64,000 nt of DNA. Source: Lojkania enalia (taxonomy: Eukaryota > Ascomycota > Dothideomycetes > Pleosporales). Under the pieces are notes generated by a model. It saw nothing but the letters and a program-made list of their open reading frames with translations, made no database searches and was not told the origin of the DNA. Numbering within the stretch: the first letter of the stretch is position 1; every line of letters begins with the position of its first letter. Shown here one piece after another: positions 56,716 through 64,000 of this stretch. The translations under genes were made by a program, and so were the position numbers. The stretch covers positions 1-64,000 of the forward strand of contig ML986684.1 in NCBI GenBank assembly GCA_010094045.1, written 5' to 3'.

Positions 56716-58884
56716 ATGGCATTCGAAGATCTAGCATCCAGAGACCCATCGTCTGTGATCATCACGCTGGGAGCACAGAACCCACCGTCCTTAAAAATGG
56801 CGTCCCGGAACCAGTCTTCCGTCAAAATTCCCTCTGATACCAAACTCTCTACGTTCGACTTCCCTGATATAACTATCAAGGAGGCGATGAACGGGATAGC
56901 AATTGGAACTGGACGGGACGGCGCAGATGATACGAAGGCCGAGGAAGACTACCCCACGGCCGTGAGGTTGATCATCATGATCGTGGCACTCATTCTGAGC
57001 ATGTTTCTTGCTAGTCTGGATATGGTGTGTTATTTCTACTGCTCGGGTGTTGACGGTAGATGTGTGACTAATACAATTAGACTATCCTGGGTACCGCGAT
57101 TCCAAAGATTACGGAGGATTTCCATAGCCTTGATTCGGTATGCATTCACAATGGTCAAGAGGAAGCGGGCAAGAGGTGTGTGCGCCATAGTGCTGATTTG
57201 ACGATAGGTTGGATGGTATGGCTCTGCCTTCTTCTTGACTGTCGCGGCGTTCCAGGCGAGCTGGGGCAAGGCGTACAAGTTCTTTGACTTGAAGTATATG
57301 TTCCTGATTTCGATTTTCTTGTTCGAGGTCGGCAGTCTGATTTGCGGTAAGATTTTTTTACTCCTCAATGTTACTCTGTTAGACAGTGGAAAGCTAACTC
57401 GAAGAAGGGGTTGCGCCGAATAACGAAGCTCTGATTGTCGGCAGAGCGATTACTGGTCTGGGAGCTGCGGGCATCATGGGCGGTTGTTATTCCATAGTTG
57501 CCTTCGCTGTGCCGCCACATAAGAGGCCAGCATTTACGGGGATCATGGGTGCTACTTTTGGCGTTGCGAGTGTGCTTGGTCCATTGCTTGGTGGTGTTTT
57601 TACTGACAAAGTTTCGTGGCGGTGGTGGTATGGACGCATTTCCTTCTTCTCCGGTCATCGCGCCCACAACCATTCCTCCCACAACATAGCAGTCATTGCT
57701 GACTAAATTGGCCTAGCTTCTATATTAATCTTCCCGTCGGCGGCCTCTCAGCAGCCATGATCCTCTTCCTGTTCAAGACTCCCGAGTCATCGAAGTTCAA
57801 GGGCCAACTGAGTCTTGGTCAGAAATTTTTGCACATGGATCTCCCGGGTGCACTTCTCATCCTAACGGGAGTCATCTGCTTTCTTCTCGCAATGCAATGG
57901 GGTGGCACAACGAAAGCCTGGAGCGACCCAGATGTCTACGGTACTCTGGTCGGATTTGGCCTTATAGCAATCTTGTTCTTAGTAGAGCAGTGGTGGCAGG
58001 GAGAACGTGCTTTGCTTCTACCTGGGCTACTGAAAAAGCGACATTTGTGGGTTGGGTCCGGTTTTGGGTTTTTGTAAGTTCCCTGATACATTTGGATGGG
58101 CAAAAATGATATTCTAACGTTGCTTTACCGGTAGCCTGGGTGGTGGGTTCTTCGTGCTACTATATTACCTACCAATCTACTTTCAGTCCGTCCTAGGGAC
58201 CACGGCCGAGCAAAGCGGGATTAGGAACTTAGCTCTGATCATTGCGGAGAGTAATTTACCACCTCTTCTTTCAGTCTCTTAAACTTTCATGCCTGGTAAT
58301 AAGCTTACCTCCTTCCAGCACTCTGTGTAATCCTTTCCGGTCTCTTCGTTACCAAAATTGGCCTCTTTGCCCCGCTAATGATAGTCGGCTCCATCATATC
58401 CACCGTCGCAGTAGGGCTGGTCTACACGCTCTCTCTCACCCCGACCACGGGGCAATGGATTGGCTACCAGATTCTCGCTGGCATAGGCATCGGGATCTGT
58501 TTCCAGGCGCCCATAATGTCCGGCCAAGCGCTCTCCAAGCCCGAAGACATAGCGACTACGACTGCACTCCTCATGTTTTTCCAAACCATGGGTGGCGCAC
58601 TGTGCGTATCTGCGGCGCAGACGGCGTTTGCAAATGAACTAATCAAGAGTTTGATCAAAAATTCAGTGGACGTTGAGCCTAGAATGGTCCTTGCAATTGG
58701 AGCAAGCGAGCTTAGACAGGCATTTGAGACGGAGGTGTTAGCCGGTATTTTGGAGGCCTATCTTGATGGGTTGAGGGTTGCGTTTGCAGTGGCAATTGCA
58801 CTTTTGGGGGCTAGTGTTGTGTTTGGGGCGGCCACGCCTTGGATCAACATTAAGAAATTGATGAAACCAGGGACGGCGCTTTGA
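56716..58884 (+). CDS. MFS exporter, DHA2 (14-spanner drug:H+ antiporter) family
   Basis: Seven exons (56716-57024, 57081-57137, 57208-57346, 57408-57627, 57717-58073, 58135-58250, 58319-58884) give 587 aa. The six introns are 56-89 bp and all restore frame. A long cytosolic tail precedes TM1. [13 protein letters not shown] is the DHA2 D1 motif. Motif C is intact in [16 protein letters not shown], followed by [13 protein letters not shown]. Fourteen TM segments are expected in the plasma or vacuolar membrane. The family exports toxins, drugs or secondary metabolites by proton antiport (for example AflT-, TOXA- and Str3-like groups). The paralogous regulators immediately upstream may control it, but no biosynthetic core gene is nearby. 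Confidence 0.92.
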
Positions 58885-61575
58885 GGGATTGATTAGGCAC
58901 GCTTCATGGGCCGATTTGGGTGTGTGGTAAATTTCCTTTTTCGAATGTGTTGAATGGGGATGGCTGTCTAAATACGTTTATAGTGGCGGGACTAAGCGTC
59001 ACTGAAATGAGTTGCATAGGTACTTTTTGAGTGTGCTGGCTCAGATATCTGTTTTTCCTAACTCCCTTATTGTGCTTTTCCAGCCTATTCAGTTGGCGAG
59101 ATCGTGATTTGGAATGGCTGTCCAAGCCAGAATAATGCATAACAATCTAGGTATTTCTGCACCATATGCTCAAGAGGAGCCTCATGGCTGATATAGCAAT
59201 TGACAAGGCAATATTTGAACACTCGAAAGTCATGCACATGTTATATATAAGATCACGAATTAACTTAATCCTCCTGCTTCAAGTATGTGGAACTATTTCC
59301 CACTTGCCAATGTCTTGCTTCTACTGAATGCGGGGGAAATGGCTATGCTTCCAGATGTGTTAAATTTTTGGAGTCACTCCTTTAGCGCATCTTGGAGGAT
59401 ATTATGAGTAAATGGGAGGCGCTGATTGTTAATCGGATTGAGATAAATATAGCTTCACTCCAGATAGCTTCTCGAGACGTTCGTATACGCGTCCAAGCTC
59501 GAGAAGTTCCTAGTGGAGATCGTTGCAGATGTTAATCGCGATTGTAGATAATTCCATCTCTTTTACGTGAACAGGGCCTAGAGGGTAACATTTTGGCATT
59601 GTAAGAATCATTTACTTTTCCAGAGTATGATTAAGTATCTGACATGGGGAGACAGCATTTATAGCCTGAATTGGTGTAGCGGTATTTCGATAGGTTACCT
59701 AAGGCGCAGCGTATTACACCGGCGTTGCCGTGTGGCTCCTTAGGAGGGGAGAGCATTGGCGTACGTTTGCGCGCAGTGATAGCGGTTTAAGTAGATACAT
59801 CCAGCAAGCCTCGCTCACTACTTATCGATTCATTGCCAACCCATCAACTCTTCATAATACAATCGACTACTGTGTCTATAGTTTAATCTGGTACAAGTAA
59901 TGTCAAGCCTATAGAAAGTAGTGACAATAGAAATCGCCACCTCATAATCTACATGTCTCAAATTGTAGGATAGCCTATCTTGATGCAGTTCTAATATATC
60001 CGTCTTTATCTTTCATAGAAAGCGCCATGTGATTATTCTTACCTCTTCTGGAGCTAGCTCATCGCTTCTGGTCATGATATTGGGAGCTGAATATGCATAA
60101 GGGACCTGCTGGTTCCCGAAACCGTGGTCGCCCCGGAGGGCTTCGGTAGGCGTAGGCAGGTAAGACGGTTGATGGAAGCGGCATGCACGCGATATAATTG
60201 CATATTGTGGCGTGAAAGGCTGTTTCTAGTGCTGATGACATGAGAAGGGCCAGGTTCAGGGATGATGGCCGATATCGTTGGCTTCTGCATGGCGTAAGCT
60301 TGTTTTGACGTTCAGATATGAATTAATTATTTTTCATCCTGACACATCCTACCACTATATCCTCGCAAGATAGAGATCCAACGCTCATTGGGCGCCGCAT
60401 CATTATCTATCTTGGAGTTAGACCGCTGAACCGGTGCTTAGCAGACATGCGGTAGGGCTGAGTCTATTGGGATGTGTTTTAGTAATCTAATAGATCTTTT
60501 CTCGGATATCTTAGTGGATTCAGCTGCATCGCCGAGTCTCTGAGAAGGTCTTTAATTCGTCCCTTGGATCTATCGAAGGTATCAGTTGATCACCGGTGGG
60601 TGACAATCCGCGTATCTTACTGTTGGTGCACATTACTGGCCAGGGAAACCAGATCCGTTAAGGCGAGTAATTTTTGTACTGGACGCAAATAAGTATCTAC
60701 TTCGATGCTGGAAGTATAATAGATATATCATGTGAAGAGTCACGTTACCGGGGCTGTCGAATCTTGCCCAGGCGACCACCAGCCGATTTGGATGTAGCAT
60801 ATTTAGATGATGCGCTCGCTGGTCGTGGAGTCGGTCGACTAACCCCGCCTCCGAGAAGCCCCTATATCGCGAGGATATCTTACCCCGAAATGGATGATAT
60901 ATAATTATAGCAAACTGCTGTAGCTGCGGTATTACTATGGCCGTTTAAGTCTCCCGTGACCACTAATCTACCGACCAACAGGCCTGACTGCACTAAGTTT
61001 GCTTGTAAACGTGGACCTGGCAGGCTCCCTTGCAAGACGGGGATATGTGCACAATGCATACGGCTTTGGGCCGAACTTGAGACTTCATGGGCCTTGTGCA
61101 TGGTGACGTGCATCAAGACGAAAGAAGTAAAGGGTCGATCCCAACGGCCTGGCCTCACGAGATGAGCCAGGTGGCATCTGGGAGATAAGGTTGCATTGTT
61201 AGATCGTCTAGGGCTGAGGAACTAGGCGCCTCTTGTCGCATAAGTGAATAAGCTTCGGGAGGGACAATCAAGCTTCGGACTGCGGCGGGCCATTCGAGCC
61301 GGGTGCGCAGAAACCCGACGACACGCGACCCGGATATCGGACTTCCGCTCGTCCCATGGGTTTCGAGCACGACTCGTAGGTGAATATCGCTCTTGTGACC
61401 GTTCTTTGCGATGCTTTGTACATATATTGGTCCGGTTTTGACTAAGCAACTCCGCCGAGGTTTGTCCTCCTTCCCACCTATAGTAGCTATAACCCCCACA
61501 CCATAATGCTCCCGACAGCTATTGTAACACAAATACCCACCCCGACCCGAGAGTAGCCACTCCGACGCCACCATC
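58885..61575. other. Gene-poor stretch
   Basis: About 2.7 kb without a supported gene. Open frames at 60674-60904, 60956-61165 and 61155-61619 overlap on both strands and lack motifs. The final few hundred bases are the promoter of the dehydrogenase. Confidence 0.45.
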
Positions 61576-62671
61576 ATGGGATTTTTCCTCAATCTCATCC
61601 GCTCCCAGTTCTTCACCACTATTCCCTACCCCTCATCCGACTTCAGTGGCCAGACCGTCATCATCACCGGGTCAAACACAGGTCTAGGCTTGGAAGCTGC
61701 ACGTCACATCGTTAGGCTTGGTGCTGCAAAGGTCATTTTGGCTGTACGGTGCGTTTCGAAGGGGGAAGCGGCCGCGCAGGATATTCTGCAAAGCACCAAC
61801 GCCAAGGCCAATGTAATCGACGTCTGGAAGCTCGATCTATCCAGTTACGAGTCCGTCAAGGCCTTTGGTGCGCGCTTGCAGACACTTGATAGACTCGATG
61901 CCATTATTCAGAATGCTGGCATTTTTACCACTAAATTTGCTCTTGCCGAAGAAAACGAAAGCCAAATCACAGTCAATGTTGTATCTGCCGCCCAAGTCGG
62001 GCTATATGCACTCCCCAAGCTTAGGGAAACGTCCCAGACGTTTAACGTTCGTACTCGATTAGAATTTGTCGGCTCTGACTTGTACCAAATCGCCAAATTT
62101 AAAGAAGCCGAGAGCTCTGGATACTTGTTCGATGCGCTCAACAGCAAGGATCTAGCGAACATGGATGATAGGTCTGTACAAGGCTTTCAATTCTTGCTGT
62201 TCAATGCTAACCATTTTCAGATATGCTGTATCAAAGCTATTGCTTCTATTTACTGTCCGGGAGATTGCTACTCGTAGTCCAATCACGAAAGACTCCAACG
62301 TTGTTATCATAAAAAGTACCCCAGGTGCATGTAAGAGCGACCTGTTCCGTGACGATTTCAGTTGGCTCCAGAAGATTATGATGAGTTGCATGAATGCTAT
62401 ATTCGCCCGTACAACCGAAGTCGGAGGTCGAATTTTGGTAAATTGCGCAAGGCCTGACATTGAAGCCGAAGCTCATGGGCGTTTCTTGCAGGACTGCAGG
62501 GTGTTTACGTAAGTAATCTAGACACATGCATGGCACTATTCTAAGCCATTCTTCAGGAATGGCAAGAATATCGATAGCACTAAAGGCCAACAATTGCAGA
62601 AACGCTGGAATTCGGAGCTATTTTCCAAGCTTGAGAATATTGCACCAGGGATTACTAAGGTTCTTGCTTGA
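61576..62671 (+). CDS. Short-chain dehydrogenase/reductase (SDR)
   Basis: Three exons (61576-62171, 62221-62508, 62557-62671) give 332 aa with introns of 49 and 48 bp. The Rossmann nucleotide loop T-G-S-N-T-G-L-G is at residues 31-38, and N-A-G lies in I-I-Q-N-A-G-I. The catalytic Y-x-x-x-K is Y200 to K204 (Y-A-V-S-K), created by the first splice junction. A Ser in F-V-G-S-D fits the third catalytic residue. Layout and the N-S-x-P-G-like region (here K-S-T-P-G-A-C-K-S-D) match fungal retinol-dehydrogenase/WW-oxidoreductase-type SDRs. It would oxidise or reduce a carbonyl or alcohol with NAD(P). No signal peptide; an N-terminal hydrophobic stretch may touch membrane. A P450 follows 743 bp downstream on the same strand. 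Confidence 0.92.
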
Positions 62672-63414
62672 CGAGCCTGACCCACACGTGCGAATTCAGA
62701 TTCCATTATTCGAAAATTGGTGTCAATTACTTATATAGAGTGCTAGGGTCTGTTCGAATTATGTATCGATATTCTGTAAAATCTCATAGTGCTTCCATCA
62801 GCAATTTCTTCGTTGATTTTACAATGGTATGACGAAAAAAAAAAAAATATTGGAAGAAATCACGACCACTCTCGAAGTCAATTTTGAAGATCTTGTGCTA
62901 AAACTGGCCCGTCATTGACGTAGTGCATGCATGAACTGGTTTACAAAGCTGGACTATGTGAGTATCCGACAACTTCCTGACTCGGCTAGTTTGCAGATCT
63001 GTTTACACCTGTTCCGCTGATCTCGAGCGAGATAGCAAGCGAGATCGGTTTTCGTATTCTTCTCCTTCTAGGGCATGGTGCATATTACCGGGGGTCATCT
63101 CTAGTTAGTAGCACTGCGGAAATATTTCGCCGTCCTCCGACCTTCATAGTGAGCTATGTTCACCGTTCCCCGCTTATTGTACTACCCTTGTTCATCCCGG
63201 TCTGTAGAGGGGCCGAGAACACGGCCGTTGCACCAAGCGGCTAAAGATAGGTTCCTACCCCAAAATTGTCCGGTTATCCGGATCCGCATTAGAAGTATAC
63301 GCATAGGTAGCGTTAAGTTTCATATCTCTATCAAAGTGATCCACCTCTGTGGTATTCATGTTCCCAAAGCTTCTACCTCATCCTGAGCATTAAACAGCAG
63401 TTCAGCAAGACATC
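62672..63414. other. Intergenic region between SDR and P450
   Basis: About 740 bp. It contains an A-rich run at 62837-62849 near the expected SDR transcript end and the P450 promoter. The open frame at 63156-63386 is not convincing. Confidence 0.45.
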
Positions 63415-64000
63415 ATGGATCTCTCCTTCGTGAACACACACTCTATCATGCAGCACTTTACAAACATACAGTCATTAGCGGGCGCAACCATACAGACAAC
63501 CTTCCTCCGCCCGACCAGCATCTTGCTAAGTCTTATCATCCTCGTAGCTGCATCCGGCTTGAGCTTGTTTCGCTCTCAGAAACACAAGACGAACATCGGG
63601 GAGATCATTGGACGTCCTGGCGATCGAGATTTTCACAAGGCGTTGTATGATGGATATTTTAAGGTACGAAAGGGATCGGCAAAATTCAAAGTCATGTACT
63701 AATTCACGATAAACAGCACAAGGACACCCTGTTTACGATTCCGACTGAGCACCATGCAATGACAATGGTCCCCACGCGATTTCTAGACGAGATTAAAGCA
63801 CAGCCGGAGAACATTCTCAGCTTCCAAAAGCAAGTCACGGAGCGATTCCTAGGGAAATACACAGGACTAGGCGTCAATGATACTCTAGTGCAGTCCGTGA
63901 AGGTTGATCTGACAAAGAATATCCCGCGAATCCTAGGGGAGCTCCAAGACGAAGTTGGCTATGCGGTTGCGAAGCATGTGGGGCCTTGCAATGACTGGAC
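63415..64000 (+). CDS. Cytochrome P450, 5' part (cut by window end)
   Basis: Exon 1 is 63415-63663 and exon 2 starts at 63717, joined across a 53-bp intron (GTACGA donor, CTAAT branch), and stays open to the window end (about 177 aa visible). A lumenal tail and membrane anchor (I-L-L-S-L-I-I-L-V-A-A-S-G-L) are followed by basic residues. Then come F-H-K-A-L-Y-D-G-Y-F-K and a strand with T-L-F-T-I-P-T. The segment P-E-N-I-L-S-F-Q-K-Q, F-L-G-K-Y-T-G-L-G and L-Q-D-E-V-G-Y-A-V-A-K-H-V-G matches fungal P450s of the ent-kaurene-oxidase/gliF-like type. The oxygen-binding helix and haem Cys lie beyond the window. The enzyme is probably ER-bound and may act with the upstream SDR. Confidence 0.88.

Noticed and set aside
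60956..61165. Cys-containing short frame (K-F-A-C-K-R, C-K-T-G-I-C-A-Q-C) resembling a zinc cluster
   Set aside because: Cys spacing does not fit Zn2Cys6 or C2H2, the frame is 69 codons and overlaps an antisense frame.

Overview
The window looks like nuclear DNA of a filamentous ascomycete (Pezizomycotina). The protein-coding genes have short introns (about 47-140 bp) with GT..AG ends and CTAAC/CTGAC-type branch points. Gene families are typical of these fungi: Zn2Cys6 regulators, RTA1 proteins, DUF1996, GH76 and several MFS transporters. One repeat block carries the C-to-T/G-to-A, TpA-rich signature of repeat-induced point mutation (RIP). The class or genus cannot be read from the sequence. 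No rRNA, tRNA or CRISPR was recognised.

Layout. 1-7.3 kb is a RIP-destroyed repeat block. It holds a Ty3/gypsy chromovirus (gag, protease, RT, RNase H, integrase, chromodomain, 3' LTR) followed by the C-terminal part of a Fot1/pogo transposase. The right end of the pogo element sits inside the 5' end of a cytochrome P450 gene, whose remnant runs to 7.56 kb on the minus strand. 7.6-12.2 kb has no convincing gene. 12.2-16.5 kb holds an S-adenosylmethionine methyltransferase divergent from a Zn2Cys6 regulator (with an apparent 3' frameshift), then an RTA1-family membrane protein. 16.5-23.0 kb is gene-empty except for a small solo LTR. 23-27 kb is a convergent pair: a secreted GH37 trehalase and a GPI-anchored GH76 mannanase-like protein. 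27.9-32.1 kb holds a Dal5-type MFS carrier and a secreted M28 aminopeptidase, both on the plus strand. 32.6-36.2 kb holds two minus-strand genes, a nine-exon DUF1996 secreted protein and a 12-TM MFS carrier. 36.9-41.4 kb has a SnoaL/NTF2-like protein, a doubtful hypothetical gene and a cyclase-family hydrolase. 41.4-48 kb is repeat- and remnant-rich, with two solo LTRs and gene fragments. 48-59 kb holds two large paralogous transcription factors in tandem, one Zn2Cys6 only and one C2H2-C2H2-Zn2Cys6, then a 14-TM DHA2-type MFS exporter. 61.6 kb to the end has a short-chain dehydrogenase and the start of a P450 cut by the window edge.

How the parts may work together (inference). The methyltransferase and its divergent regulator share a 339-bp promoter. 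Trehalase and GH76 act at the cell surface on trehalose and on cell-wall mannan/GPI anchors. The secreted aminopeptidase next to a Dal5-like carrier suggests peptide scavenging. The paralogous regulators lie just upstream of an efflux-type MFS gene. The dehydrogenase and P450 at the right edge could open a secondary-metabolism locus outside the window.

Most striking observations: the tandem paralogous regulators with different DNA-binding heads; two families of roughly 150-160-bp solo LTRs in opposite orientations, each with at least one copy carrying a perfect 5-bp target duplication; a pogo insertion that broke a P450; and RIP that erased the gag zinc knuckle residue by residue. I found no clearly new enzymatic or defence system. 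All exon structures were worked out by eye from splice motifs, frame continuity and family patterns.
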